This document shows, one piece after another, positions 39,094 through 48,567 of a DNA stretch of 64,000 nt. The stretch spans positions 1,444,684-1,508,683 of the forward strand of contig NZ_JH815185.1 in NCBI RefSeq assembly GCF_000296385.1, given 5' to 3'. Source of the stretch: Lachnoanaerobaculum sp. OBRC5-5 (GTDB lineage: Bacteria > Bacillota > Clostridia > Lachnospirales > Lachnospiraceae). The notes beneath the pieces are model-generated. The model had not been told where the DNA came from. It was given only the letters and a program-made list of their open reading frames with translations, and did no database searches. Each line of letters starts with the position of its first letter. The stretch's first letter is position 1. The position numbers were made by a program, and so were the translations under genes.

Positions 39094-39363
39094 ATGACTA
39101 CAAATCTAAATATAAGAACAGATAAAAATATAAAGGATCAGGCTGAAGAAATTTTCAACCAACTTGGTCTCAATATGACAACAGCTATAAATATGTTTTT
39201 GAGAACGGCAGTCAGAGAAAACGGCATCCCGTTTGAGCTGAAGCTTGACACACCTAACAAAGATACAAAGGCTGCTATTGAAGAAGGACGCAAGCTCTTT
39301 AATGACGATTCTGTCAAAGGATATAACAGCATTAAAGAACTAAGAGATGCTTTGGATGTATGA
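39094..39363 (+). CDS. RelB/DinJ-family antitoxin
   Basis: 89 residues from the ATG at 39094 (TTGGAGGTAG before it; the ATG at 38995 lies upstream of the promoter). The N-terminal ribbon-helix-helix TTNLNIRTDKNIKDQAEEIFNQLG with NMTTAINMFLRTA and GIPFEL is typical of DinJ. The C-terminal part is the toxin-binding arm. It should neutralise the adjacent toxin and repress the shared promoter. Overlaps the toxin gene by 4 bp. Confidence 0.92.
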   Translation: MTTNLNIRTDKNIKDQAEEIFNQLGLNMTTAINMFLRTAVRENGIPFELKLDTPNKDTKAAIEEGRKLFNDDSVKGYNSIKELRDALDV

Positions 39364-39635
39364 AGTACACTATAAAATTTACTACTCAGTTTAAAAGAGA
39401 TTTGAAACTTGCAAAAAAGCAAAATAAGAATATCGATAAACTGTTTGAGATAATTGAGATTTTGGCAAACGGAAACCAATTGCCGGCAAAGTATAGAGAT
39501 CACGAGCTTACAGGTAATTATAAAGATACCGGAGAATGTCATATAGAACCGGATTGGTTACTTATATATGAAATTCGTGAAGAGATACTTGTACTGATGT
39601 TAAATAGGGTGGGAAGTCATTCTGAATTGTTCTAG
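39360..39635 (+). CDS. YafQ-type mRNA interferase toxin
   Basis: 91 residues of the RelE/YafQ fold. The family catalytic set is in place: H48 in YRDHELTG, H61 and D65-W66 in CHIEPDWLLIYE, and H87/F91 at the C-terminal SHSELF. YafQ-like toxins cleave mRNA on the ribosome. Starts by ATGA overlap with the antitoxin gene. Confidence 0.93.
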   Translation: MKYTIKFTTQFKRDLKLAKKQNKNIDKLFEIIEILANGNQLPAKYRDHELTGNYKDTGECHIEPDWLLIYEIREEILVLMLNRVGSHSELF

Positions 39636-39659
39636 TGACAGATATATAAGAGGAGGAGT

Positions 39660-39895
39660 ATGGAAATGGGAAAAATTTATCTAATAAAAATTTAAATAAT
39701 GAAGAAAACTCAGACAATTCAAATACTGATAATAATTTGCATCAGCCTACTGATAATGTAGATAATAACAACGACAATAATACGACCAAGCTTAGAACAA
39801 TATCAGACCTTTTTTTAGATTATTTTGGTCTTTTACCTATTGTTAGTGCTATAATATATAAAATATGTGTACTATTGAACTTTAACTTCAAATAA
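39660..39895 (+). pseudogene. Small gene with apparent -1 frameshift in a poly-A run
   Basis: GGAGGAG and ATG at 39660-39662 open a frame that stops after 11 codons. The +1-shifted frame is open from a TAA near 39648 to TAA 39893-39895 and has no start codon. Adding one A to the AAAAA run near 39671 would join them. The joined product would have an Asn/Asp-rich hydrophilic stretch and one C-terminal hydrophobic segment (FGLLPIVSAIIY). Could be a real mutation, a slippage-read gene or a sequencing error. Confidence 0.4.
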
Positions 39896-39948
39896 TATAT
39901 ATTTATGTTAGTAATACCTACTTAACCGCGCACTTCAGGAGGTTCATT

Positions 39949-40197
39949 ATGAATAGAAACGATGATAACAGCATAACCTATATAGCTTACAAGGTTGCAA
40001 TTCTGCTTGTACTGTTGATATTGATATTTAATGCGGATAAAATTGCACCACGTATATTCCTTTATAATTATGCAGATAACAACTACAGTGATTCGGCATT
40101 TATGCCGGCATATATTACAACACAGATAATACTTTCTCTTTTGTCTGTTTTGGATATAGGATTGATAGTGGTTGATTATCTTAAATTAAAGAAATAG
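39949..40197 (+). CDS. Small two-TM membrane protein
   Basis: 82 residues, good ribosome site (AGGAGGTTC). Two hydrophobic segments (about 11-27 and 54-77) around a polar middle with several Asp and Tyr. No family recognised. The stop codon is part of a hairpin shared with the convergent glycosidase gene. Confidence 0.65.
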   Translation: MNRNDDNSITYIAYKVAILLVLLILIFNADKIAPRIFLYNYADNNYSDSAFMPAYITTQIILSLLSVLDIGLIVVDYLKLKK

Positions 40198-40216
40198 GAT
40201 AGGTTTTACCCTATCC
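40197..40216. terminator. Hairpin overlapping both convergent stop codons
   Basis: GGATAGG/CCTATCC 7-bp stem with a TTTTAC loop begins in the TAG of the small membrane protein gene and covers the TAA of the glycosidase gene. No long U-tract; terminator role likely but not certain. Confidence 0.55.
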
Positions 40217-41534
40217 ATACCTGTCCGGAATTTCCGGGGATATTTACATGCATATTCCCGTCGAAATTCCTTTTTTCTCCTGAGAAGATTTCTGTAAATT
40301 CACCGCTGATATTTAAATGAACATCTGCATTAATGTCATCATTATTTACTATGGCAACAAGTCTTTTATCTCCATACTCTCTTAAAAATGCATACTGTCT
40401 GTTTGTAAGCAAAAGCTCTCTATAGCCTGCCTCTCCAACCCATGGATTTGAAATTCTCATATTTCCCAAGGCTGCAATCAGTTTGGTATTTTTATTTGAT
40501 TCTAATGCAGTCTTATAATCCTCAAAGTTTAGCTCAGGTCTAAGTATATCATCTGCATAAGGTTTCTTCTCGCCCTCAATAGCAAACTCCGAGCCGTAGT
40601 ATATGGACGGCTTTCCGGGCAATGTATATAAAAGCACATGTACAGGTGCAAAATGATTCTTATTATTTAGCTTTGTATAAATTCTTGCCACATCATGATT
40701 GTCAACAAAGTTATAAAAAGCATTGGCGATATGCATTCCCATATCTGTACAACGCTTTACGGTATGTGCTATCTCAAAGTAGTTATGATCATTGTGTCCT
40801 GAATAAAGAGCCTTGTGCAACCAATAATTGGTTACCGACTGAAGCATATTTTCATTTACCCATCTGGTGTAATCTCCGTGAATCACTTCACCCATAAGCC
40901 AAAAATCCTGCTTGCAAGAATCCGTCACAGACCTCAGCTCACTCATAAAGGTAAAGTCAAGTACATCTGCAGCATCAAGCCTTATTCCGTCTATATCAAA
41001 CTCACTTATCCAAAATCTTGCCACATCCAGCATATACTCTCTTACTGCCGGATTTTGATGATTGAGATTTACAAGAGTACCGTGTCCGTCCCAGCTGTCA
41101 TAATATAATCCGTCATTATAATCATTATTCCAATCAAAATGCAGATTTTTAAACCATTCCTTGTATGCACTGTTTTCTCTTTTCTCTTTTACATCCTTAA
41201 ATGCAAAGAATTCTCTGCCTACATGATTGAATACACCATCCACTATAACTTTTATATCATTTTCATGACAGGTATTTATAAAGGCTTTTAAGTCCTCATT
41301 GTCCCCAAGTCTTGAATCAAGCTTTTTATAGTCTACAGTCTCATAACCATGGCCTACAGACTCAAATAGCGGCCCGATATATATCGCATTGCATCCAAGC
41401 CTCTTTATATGACCTATCCAAGGCAAAAGCTTATTTAATCTATGCTCATTTATTTCAAACGAATTTGTTTTCGGTGCTCCTGTCATTCCGATAGGATAAA
41501 TATGATAAAACACCGCACTGTCATACCACTTCAT
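40206..41534 (-). CDS. GH13 alpha-amylase-family glycosidase
   Basis: 442 residues, cytoplasmic (no signal peptide). GH13 conserved regions: DGVFNH (99-104), GIRLDAAD with nucleophile D187, GEVIHG with acid/base E216, and FVDNHD (about 281-286). The short TIM barrel plus a C-terminal beta domain resembles cyclomaltodextrinase or maltogenic amylase-like enzymes acting on malto-oligosaccharides; exact specificity not readable. ATG after AAGGAG. Confidence 0.9.
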   Translation of the reverse strand: MKWYDSAVFYHIYPIGMTGAPKTNSFEINEHRLNKLLPWIGHIKRLGCNAIYIGPLFESVGHGYETVDYKKLDSRLGDNEDLKAFINTCHENDIKVIVDGVFNHVGREFFAFKDVKEKRENSAYKEWFKNLHFDWNNDYNDGLYYDSWDGHGTLVNLNHQNPAVREYMLDVARFWISEFDIDGIRLDAADVLDFTFMSELRSVTDSCKQDFWLMGEVIHGDYTRWVNENMLQSVTNYWLHKALYSGHNDHNYFEIAHTVKRCTDMGMHIANAFYNFVDNHDVARIYTKLNNKNHFAPVHVLLYTLPGKPSIYYGSEFAIEGEKKPYADDILRPELNFEDYKTALESNKNTKLIAALGNMRISNPWVGEAGYRELLLTNRQYAFLREYGDKRLVAIVNNDDINADVHLNISGEFTEIFSGEKRNFDGNMHVNIPGNSGQVWIG

Positions 41535-41610
41535 AGTATCTCCTTAAAAACAAGGCTTTTAAATCCACAAATCAATCGTGAATTAAAAGCCCCTATACTC
41601 ATATTTATAT

Positions 41611-42717
41611 TTAATTTTTGTAAACCTTCAAAACATTATCCATTTTGGATTTCATATTCTCAAGTACCATATCAAACAAGGTAATTGCAACCATGCTCTC
41701 TACCACCACTACAGCTCTTGGAACTATAACCGGGTCATGTCTGCCCTTTATCTCAAGTTCCACCTCTTCATTTATCGCATTCACAGTTTCCTGCTCTCTT
41801 GCAATAGATGGTGTAGGCTTTACCGCCGCATTGATAATTATAGGTGAACCGTCACTTATTCCCCCAAGTATACCTCCTGACATATTTGTCTTTTTTCTGA
41901 TATGAAGTCCGGTATCATCCTCATCTACAAAGAAAGAGTCATTATTTTGTGATCCTTTCATAGTACTTACATGAAAACCTGCACCAAACTCCACTCCTTT
42001 TATAGCACCTATACTCATGACAGCTGCTGAGAGCCTTGCATCAAGCTTATCAAATACCGGTTCTCCAAGTCCCGGCATTACACCTGTTGCTATACATCCT
42101 ATGATACCGCCCAAAGAATCTTTCTCTTCCTTGGCTCTTTTTATAAGCTCCACCGCCTTGTCGGCAGCTTCATTATCAGGCATATATACATCATTTTCAC
42201 TGCACTCTTCAAGGTTAAAGTTTTCGGCATATACATTTCCTATACTTTGAGTGAATGCCTGTACCTTGATACCCAGCATTTCAAGTGCCTTTATAGCTAT
42301 GGCACCCCCTATTACTCTGCCTATTGTTTCTCTACCTGAGCTTCTTCCGCCGCCGCGGTAATCTCTGAAGCCGAACTTTGAATCAAATGAGAAATCGGCA
42401 TGTCCGGGTCTGTAAGTAATAGCCAGTTCATCGTAGTCCTGTGACCTTTGAGACTGATTTTCAAGCATCACCATAATAGGTGTACCTGTTGTTTTACCGC
42501 CAAACACTCCGGAATAAATACGACATTTGTCGTTTTCATTTCTGGATGTGGTAACAGTACTCTGTCCCGGTTTTCTTCTGTCCAGAAACTTTTGGATATC
42601 CTCTTCACTTAGTTCTATACCTGCCGGCACGCCGTCCACTATAGCACCCAAAGCTACTCCATGTGACTCTCCAAAAGTTGTAACTACAAAGCTTTTTCCA
42701 AAACTTGAACCTGCCAT
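41611..42717 (-). CDS. aroC: Chorismate synthase
   Basis: Final shikimate-pathway step, converting EPSP to chorismate with reduced FMN. 368 residues: FVVTTFGESHG at the start, DRRKPGQS (about 38-45), the GHADFSFDSKFGFRDYRGGGRSSGRET block and a C-terminal VPRAVVVVESMVA. The ATG at 42717 after GGAGG overlaps the lactonase gene stop (TAATG). The shikimate kinase gene is 35 kb away in the window. Confidence 0.96.
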   Translation of the reverse strand: MAGSSFGKSFVVTTFGESHGVALGAIVDGVPAGIELSEEDIQKFLDRRKPGQSTVTTSRNENDKCRIYSGVFGGKTTGTPIMVMLENQSQRSQDYDELAITYRPGHADFSFDSKFGFRDYRGGGRSSGRETIGRVIGGAIAIKALEMLGIKVQAFTQSIGNVYAENFNLEECSENDVYMPDNEAADKAVELIKRAKEEKDSLGGIIGCIATGVMPGLGEPVFDKLDARLSAAVMSIGAIKGVEFGAGFHVSTMKGSQNNDSFFVDEDDTGLHIRKKTNMSGGILGGISDGSPIIINAAVKPTPSIAREQETVNAINEEVELEIKGRHDPVIVPRAVVVVESMVAITLFDMVLENMKSKMDNVLKVYKN

Positions 42718-43775
42718 TATACCTCCACTATGACACAGCAATTAGGCTGATTAACTCTTATAATATTTGAGCACATCACAATCAGACCTGTTGAATAATC
42801 TATCTTAAAGAATGTAATACTTCCGCTCTCATGATTTATGGATGCAATATGATGATTGTCAGGGAAAATCGCCACATCCTTCGGATACTCACCGCTTATT
42901 GGAAGACACATCTTCTCTTTTAAAAGTCCGGTCTCGGCATCTCTTTCATACAAACATACCGAATTGTCACCGGCATTTGTTGTAAATAGGAATTTCTCAT
43001 CGGCATTAAGTGTCAGTGTGGTTGCGGCTGTAAGTTCCGAGAGCTTATTGCTTCCTGTTGTAGGCACTGTTTGAATCTTCTCAATCTGAGGCATTCTGCA
43101 ACCCGGCTTAGCTTCATAGGTAAATACATCCACCACATTTTTCATCTCATACATCAGGTATAGAAACTTTCCGTCCCTCGAAAATTCAAAAAATCTCGGT
43201 GCGGAATTTATATCGCACGGAATCATATCGACAAGGGAGAGTCTCTCATCTTTATTGTCAAAATGATATATTTTCACCTGATCTATTCCAAGGTCGGCAG
43301 CCATAACAAAATGTCCGTCAGGAGTTGTTCTTGTACAGCTTACATGAGGTCTGAAATTTCTTTCAGCTATGGAGCCAAGTCCTTTGTGATAAACCTCATC
43401 CACTATCTCTCCCACACTTCCGTCCTTGTGAAGCTTCAAAACCGTAATTTTCCCGTCATGATATCCGGATACGAATATAAATTTATCTTTTATATCTGTT
43501 GAAAGATGACAACCTCTCATTCCGTTTATCTTTACAGAGTTTAATCTTTCAAGCCCTCCGTCAGGCAAAATTCTGAATGAAACGATTCCTTCATCGGCAA
43601 TTGAATACAATGTCTTCTGGTCTCTTGATTTGATGACATAGGAAGAGTTGTCTACATCCACTTCATCTTTTTTGACAAAACAGCCCTTCTTTGTATCCAC
43701 ATCATATATTGTAATTCCCTTTGCTTTTCCTGTATATGAATAAGATCCCACATAGGCAACATACTTTCCGCTCAT
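42717..43775 (-). CDS. Lactonase-family seven-bladed beta-propeller protein
   Basis: 352 residues from the ATG at 43775. Repeating blade sequences such as YVGSYSYTGKAKGI, FIFVSGYHDGKITVL, FVMAADLGIDQVKIY and LFTTNAGDNSVCLY match the YbhE/6-phosphogluconolactonase-type propeller family. It could hydrolyse 6-phosphogluconolactone, but the family has other roles and no pentose-phosphate genes are adjacent. Translationally coupled to aroC. Confidence 0.8.
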   Translation of the reverse strand: MSGKYVAYVGSYSYTGKAKGITIYDVDTKKGCFVKKDEVDVDNSSYVIKSRDQKTLYSIADEGIVSFRILPDGGLERLNSVKINGMRGCHLSTDIKDKFIFVSGYHDGKITVLKLHKDGSVGEIVDEVYHKGLGSIAERNFRPHVSCTRTTPDGHFVMAADLGIDQVKIYHFDNKDERLSLVDMIPCDINSAPRFFEFSRDGKFLYLMYEMKNVVDVFTYEAKPGCRMPQIEKIQTVPTTGSNKLSELTAATTLTLNADEKFLFTTNAGDNSVCLYERDAETGLLKEKMCLPISGEYPKDVAIFPDNHHIASINHESGSITFFKIDYSTGLIVMCSNIIRVNQPNCCVIVEV

Positions 43776-43889
43776 AAACATACTCCTTTAAACTTATATA
43801 GCTCAATTCTATCATAAAATCCATATTTTTTGAACTTATTTACTCAAAATAATGTTCTAATCAAAAAATATTTTGACACCTTTTGAGTT

Positions 43890-44825
43890 TTAAATTACCC
43901 AATCAAAATTGTTGGAAAGCTCATACGGTGTGTTCTGATATACATAGAAATTCAGCCAGTTTCCGTATAATGTATTGGAAAAATTTCTCCAGCTCAACAC
44001 AGGTCTTGAAAAAGGATCATTGTCACTGAAATAGTTCTTCGGCAATGCAGGATTCAAACCCTTTGCAACATCTCTGTGGTACTCATTACTGAGAGTCATT
44101 CTGTCATACTCGGGATGTCCCTGTATAAAAACTTGAGATCCGCTGCCATACTCATTAAGCACAAGGAGTACTCCCGCTTCGTCAGACTTGGCCAAAACCT
44201 GAAGCTCAGGATGTTTTAATACATCTTCCAATTTAACTTCCGTATTCCTTGAATGTGGGCAGTTTACAAAATCATCCATACTTCTGACTAATGGCACTTT
44301 TTTCTTTAAAATCTCGTGTACGAACACTCCTGCCAGCTTTTCTTTTCTCTCATATTTGGGTATTCCAAAATGATAGTAAAGCCCTGCCTGTGCCGCCCAA
44401 CAAATATGCAGAGTAGATGTTACATGAGTCTTTGACCATTCCATTATTTCACAAAGCTCACTCCAATAATTTACCTCTTCAAAATCCATAAGTTCTACAG
44501 GGGCACCTGTTATTATCATACCATCATATTTATCATTTTTTATATCTTCAAAAAAGGTATAAAATTTATTTATATGACTTTGGCTTGTATTCTTTGACTG
44601 ATGACTTTTCATCATCAAAAATGAACAGTCTACCTGCAATGGGCTATTTGATAATGCCCTAAGAATCTGAGTCTCTGTATCTTCTTTTATAGGCATCAAG
44701 TTTAATATCAAAATCTGCAATGGTCTGATATCCTGAGAAATAGCCCTATCCTCATCCATTACAAATATATTCTCAGATTCAAGTATCTCTTTTGCCGGCA
44801 GTCCTTTTTGTATTTTTATTGGCAT
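43890..44825 (-). CDS. metA: Homoserine O-acyltransferase MetA (predicted O-acetyltransferase)
   Basis: Activates homoserine for methionine synthesis. 311 residues, the usual MetA length; nucleophile Cys142 in LHICWAAQAG, catalytic His about 235 in QGHPEYDR. Position 111 is Glu in TGAPVELMDFEEV. In this family Glu at that position goes with acetyl-CoA use (as in Bacillus cereus) and Gly with succinyl-CoA (as in E. coli). So despite the MetA fold the product is probably O-acetylhomoserine. ATG after AAAAGAGG. Confidence 0.92.
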   Translation of the reverse strand: MPIKIQKGLPAKEILESENIFVMDEDRAISQDIRPLQILILNLMPIKEDTETQILRALSNSPLQVDCSFLMMKSHQSKNTSQSHINKFYTFFEDIKNDKYDGMIITGAPVELMDFEEVNYWSELCEIMEWSKTHVTSTLHICWAAQAGLYYHFGIPKYERKEKLAGVFVHEILKKKVPLVRSMDDFVNCPHSRNTEVKLEDVLKHPELQVLAKSDEAGVLLVLNEYGSGSQVFIQGHPEYDRMTLSNEYHRDVAKGLNPALPKNYFSDNDPFSRPVLSWRNFSNTLYGNWLNFYVYQNTPYELSNNFDWVI

Positions 44826-44839
44826 AATACCTCTTTTCC

Positions 44840-44859
44840 TGTAGACAAAGCTGTCTACA
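44840..44859 (-). terminator. Hairpin between ligA and metA
   Basis: Perfect 8-bp stem TGTAGACA/TGTCTACA with a 4-nt loop, just upstream of the metA ribosome site. No U-tract follows on the minus strand, so it may attenuate or stabilise rather than terminate. Confidence 0.45.
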
Positions 44860-44873
44860 AATAAACATATTAT

Positions 44874-46826
44874 TTATTCTTCTAAAAGTTTTAAAAAATC
44901 CTCCTCCGAGATTATCTCAACTCCAAGTTCTTTAGCTTTTTTATTTTTAGAAGAATTTGATGCGGTATCATTATTTATCAAGAAGTTTGTCTTACTTGAT
45001 ACACTTCCTGATACCTTTCCTCCATTCTTTTCTATAAGTTCTTTCAACTCATTTCTGTTTGTAAAATGTTCCAGCGAGCCTGTGATAACAAATACTTTTC
45101 CGGCAAACGAATCACTTCCCGCAGACTCTTCCGCTTCAAATATAAGGACTTCTCTAAGGCTCTTTACATTTTCTATATTCTTGGAATCCTTAAAAAAATC
45201 AACTATCGAATTTGCCAGTACTTCACCGATTCCCTCTATTTCAAGCAGTTCATCTTTCCCGGCGGTAATAATTTTGTCAATATCATTGTCAAAATACTTT
45301 GCAATCATCTTGGCATTGGCACTTCCTATTCCGTTTATTCCAAGTGAATATAAAAATCTTGCCACATTTGTATGTTTTGCTTCTTCAAGTGCCGCCATAA
45401 GCTTCTCATAGCTTCTCTTTCCAAAGCCCTCCATATTTACAATCTCATCTTTATATCTATCCAGCTTAAATATATCACTGTCATTTTTTATAAAGCCCTT
45501 TGAGAGGAATTTCTCCAATGTGGACTCTGAAAGTCCGTCGATATTTAATGCATCTCTGGATGCCATAAGAGCATACTGTTTTATATGCTTTATCTGACAG
45601 TCAGGGTTTGTACATAAAAGTACCTTGGACTCATTGTCCTGTTTTATACTTGCATGGCTTCCACATGCCGGACAGGTATCCGGAACTTTTTCAGTATTTG
45701 ATTTTGTTAGATTCTCATATACCTGCGGAATTATCATATTGGCCTTATATACAGATATTTCATCACCGACTCCAAGCATCAAATCTTCAAATATACTTAC
45801 ATTGTGAAGGCTGGCTCTTGAAACTGTAGTTCCCTCAAGTTCTACAGGTTCAAATACAGCCACCGGATTTATAAGTCCTGTTCTTGACGGACTCCACTCT
45901 ATATATTTAAGTTTTGTTACCTGTCTTTCATCACTCCATTTAAATGCTATAGCATTTCTTGGGAATTTTGAAGTACTTCCAAGTCTTTCTCCAAGTGCGA
46001 TATCATCAAGTAAAAGTACCAATCCGTCTGAAGGAATATCATTGCTCTCTATCTTTGACTCAAACTCGGCTATATCATCTGCAATGCTTTTGCTGTCTGT
46101 AAATTTATATTCCACTACATCAAAGCCTTCATTTTTTGCCCATTCAAACTGCTTTGCCTTTGAGTTTTCAAAATCTATGCCGTCGGCTTTTACCACATTG
46201 AAAATATTGCAATATACCATCCTTGACTTTGTAATGGCAGGATTAAGCTGTCTTACAGAACCTGAGCAAAGATTTCTCGGATTCTTATACTTGGCAGTTG
46301 CATCCTCTATAGCATCATTAATTCTCTTAAAGTCGGAATATTTTATAATTGCCTCACCTCTAAGTATCAATTCACCCTTAAATTCTATCTTTAGAGGTAT
46401 ATTTTGGAAATTTTTGGCATTATTTGTAATAACCTCTCCTATAGTTCCGTTACCTCTTGTGACGGCTTCCACCAGTTCACCGTCTCTGTAGGTCAATACT
46501 ATAGTAAGTCCGTCCATCTTCCATGAGAGTAATGCCTTGTTATCACCAAGCCATTCTCTAAGATCTTCCACACTTTTAGTCTTATCCAGTGAAAGCATAG
46601 GGCTTTCATGGGCTTTCTTTGGAAGTTCACCTGCTATTTCATATCCTACATTCTGAGTGGGCGAATTAGATAAAACCACATTTGTTTCTTTTTCTAATTC
46701 TAAAAGCTCATCATAGAGTTTATCATATTCTATATTAGGCATTATCTCAACCGCATCCACGTAGTAGCTTTTTGCGGCCTTATTAAGTATTTCAACCAGT
46801 TCCTTAATTCTCTTTTTCTTATCCAT
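44874..46826 (-). CDS. ligA: NAD-dependent DNA ligase
   Basis: 650 residues. Adenylation motif SWKMDGLT with Lys103, then an OB-fold region, a four-Cys zinc finger (CPACGSHA and LCTNPDCQ), helix-hairpin-helix repeats (about 470-570) and a C-terminal BRCT domain (about 575-650, FVITGSLEHFTNRNELKELI). The active-site wording differs from the common EPKIDG form, but all domains are present. ATG overlaps the stop of the pseudouridine synthase gene. Confidence 0.94.
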   Translation of the reverse strand: MDKKKRIKELVEILNKAAKSYYVDAVEIMPNIEYDKLYDELLELEKETNVVLSNSPTQNVGYEIAGELPKKAHESPMLSLDKTKSVEDLREWLGDNKALLSWKMDGLTIVLTYRDGELVEAVTRGNGTIGEVITNNAKNFQNIPLKIEFKGELILRGEAIIKYSDFKRINDAIEDATAKYKNPRNLCSGSVRQLNPAITKSRMVYCNIFNVVKADGIDFENSKAKQFEWAKNEGFDVVEYKFTDSKSIADDIAEFESKIESNDIPSDGLVLLLDDIALGERLGSTSKFPRNAIAFKWSDERQVTKLKYIEWSPSRTGLINPVAVFEPVELEGTTVSRASLHNVSIFEDLMLGVGDEISVYKANMIIPQVYENLTKSNTEKVPDTCPACGSHASIKQDNESKVLLCTNPDCQIKHIKQYALMASRDALNIDGLSESTLEKFLSKGFIKNDSDIFKLDRYKDEIVNMEGFGKRSYEKLMAALEEAKHTNVARFLYSLGINGIGSANAKMIAKYFDNDIDKIITAGKDELLEIEGIGEVLANSIVDFFKDSKNIENVKSLREVLIFEAEESAGSDSFAGKVFVITGSLEHFTNRNELKELIEKNGGKVSGSVSSKTNFLINNDTASNSSKNKKAKELGVEIISEEDFLKLLEE

Positions 46827-47547
46827 TTTCCCTTATCCCAAGTTCCTTATATAATTTCTTTACTTCCTCATCACTTAGGTTTCTGTAATCACCTAGGGCA
46901 AGTCCGTCAAGCTTTATATTTACTATTCTTACTCTGTTCAGCTTTTGAACCTTCACACCGCAGGCAAGGCACATTCGTCTTATCTGTCTGTTTAACCCTT
47001 GAGTCAAAACGATACTGAAAGTGTTTTTATTCAACTTTTTTACCTTGCATTTTCTTGTCTTGGTTTTTAACTCATACAGATATATACCGTTTGCCATTTT
47101 ATTGATAAAGGCATCATCTATATCCTTATTTACCTTTACTATATATTCTTTTTCGTGATAATTTGCGGCTCTAAGAAGAGAGTTTGTAAGACTGCCCTGG
47201 TTTGTCAAAAGCAATAATCCGCTGGAATCCTTATCAAGTCTTCCGACAGGATATATTCTCTCCTTCATTCCGATATAGTCCACCACATTCATTGCACCGT
47301 CATTATCGGAGGTGGTACATACCAAGCCTTCAGGCTTATTAAAAGCTATTATTATAGGCTTTATCTTCTCTACATCCTTGCCCATACCTATATATCTGCC
47401 GTCAAAGCTTACAAGGTCATCATCACCCACTGTGGCTCCAAGCTCTATCACCTGTCCGTTTATCATAACTCTGCCGGCTTCTATAGCTTTGTCCGCTTCT
47501 CTTCTGGAGCAGACACCTATACTTGCCAGAAACTTATTTAGTCGCAT
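46819..47547 (-). CDS. RsuA/RluB-family rRNA pseudouridine synthase
   Basis: 242 residues: N-terminal S4 RNA-binding domain (MRLNKFLASIGVCSRREADKAI), a NKPEGLVCT stretch, the catalytic GRLDKDSSGLLLLTN with the essential Asp, and C-terminal GLNRQIRRMCLACG. The last motif is closest to RluF-type enzymes, but the target uridine cannot be assigned. Overlaps lgt upstream and ligA downstream. Confidence 0.92.
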   Translation of the reverse strand: MRLNKFLASIGVCSRREADKAIEAGRVMINGQVIELGATVGDDDLVSFDGRYIGMGKDVEKIKPIIIAFNKPEGLVCTTSDNDGAMNVVDYIGMKERIYPVGRLDKDSSGLLLLTNQGSLTNSLLRAANYHEKEYIVKVNKDIDDAFINKMANGIYLYELKTKTRKCKVKKLNKNTFSIVLTQGLNRQIRRMCLACGVKVQKLNRVRIVNIKLDGLALGDYRNLSDEEVKKLYKELGIRENG

Positions 47548-48391
47548 TCTTTACTCTCTTTCTTCCAACTGTTATACACCCTATAGAAACCACAAAACAA
47601 AGTCCTGCCAATAATTGTGATACGGCGATATTGGTATTTGGCAAAAGCAAGCTGTCTGTTCTAAGACTTTCTATTATCATTCTTCCAAGACCGTATCCGC
47701 CAAGATAGATAAAAAAGACCTCTCCGTCAAATTTCTTTCTCTTTCTGTACCACAACATGAAAGCAAGTACAATCAAATTCCAACAGCTCTCATAAAGGAA
47801 TGTAGGATGAACCTGAATATACTTTACTCCGTCAATCTCCATAGCATGGCTTAATACATCTTCATTTAACATTCCGGCACCTACTATATCCAGTTTATAT
47901 CTCAGTGCAAAAAGTGAATCCGTATATCCTCCAAATGCCTCGGCATTAAAAAAATTTCCCCATCTTCCTATTGCCTGTCCCAGTATAAGTCCCAATACTC
48001 CGGTATCAGCCATTGAAAAAAACGACTGTTTTTTTACTTTGCAATAAACTGTCAATGTAATCACAGCAGCTATTACACCGCCGTATATTGCAAGTCCGCC
48101 ACCACGAAGATTGAATATTTGAAGCAGGTCGTCTTTATACATATCCCATTCAAATACTACATAGTAGATTCTCGCACCTATTATCGAAAGCACTATTGCA
48201 TACATGGCAAAGTCCAGATAAAGATCAGGATTTTGTCCTCTTCTCTTTGCATCCGCACAGGCAATATTTATTCCTGCAAGCATTCCAAGTCCTATTATTA
48301 TTCCATAAAATGCAATCCTAAATCCGAATACATCAATATGATTTACCAAATGTTTTATATAAATCCCTAAATGTGGAAAAGCAACGTCCAT
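47534..48391 (-). CDS. lgt: Prolipoprotein diacylglyceryl transferase
   Basis: 285 residues and about seven hydrophobic segments. Lgt signature GQAIGRWGNFFNAEAFGG is present, with FRIAFYGIIIGLGM early and HPTFLYES later. Adds diacylglycerol to the lipobox Cys of lipoproteins such as the PotD-like protein here. The second of two adjacent ATGs is better spaced from GGAGG. Confidence 0.95.
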   Translation of the reverse strand: MDVAFPHLGIYIKHLVNHIDVFGFRIAFYGIIIGLGMLAGINIACADAKRRGQNPDLYLDFAMYAIVLSIIGARIYYVVFEWDMYKDDLLQIFNLRGGGLAIYGGVIAAVITLTVYCKVKKQSFFSMADTGVLGLILGQAIGRWGNFFNAEAFGGYTDSLFALRYKLDIVGAGMLNEDVLSHAMEIDGVKYIQVHPTFLYESCWNLIVLAFMLWYRKRKKFDGEVFFIYLGGYGLGRMIIESLRTDSLLLPNTNIAVSQLLAGLCFVVSIGCITVGRKRVKNATK

Positions 48392-48511
48392 CATAACCTC
48401 CTAAGTATTTTTATATCTTCATAGTATAGCATATCGGAGAAGATATAGCACTGCGAAAATTAGTATAAAATTTGTTAATGAAATAGTTTCGATTTAAGGC
48501 TTTACAAAAAG

Positions 48512-48535
48512 CACCCTATGTTTTTACATAGAGTG
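48512..48535 (-). terminator. Terminator after the 71-residue membrane protein gene
   Basis: CTATGT/ACATAG stem extended by CAC/GTG across one mismatch, followed by CTTTTTG on the minus strand. Otherwise 48395-48567 shows nothing. Confidence 0.65.
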
Positions 48536-48567
48536 TTTGCTTTTATATGATGTGATTTTAATAGCTA

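Noticed and set aside
43842-43886. ACTCAAAA/TTTTGAGT inverted repeat downstream of metA
   Set aside because: The 8-bp arms are AT-rich and about 30 nt apart in an AT-rich spacer, so chance is likely.
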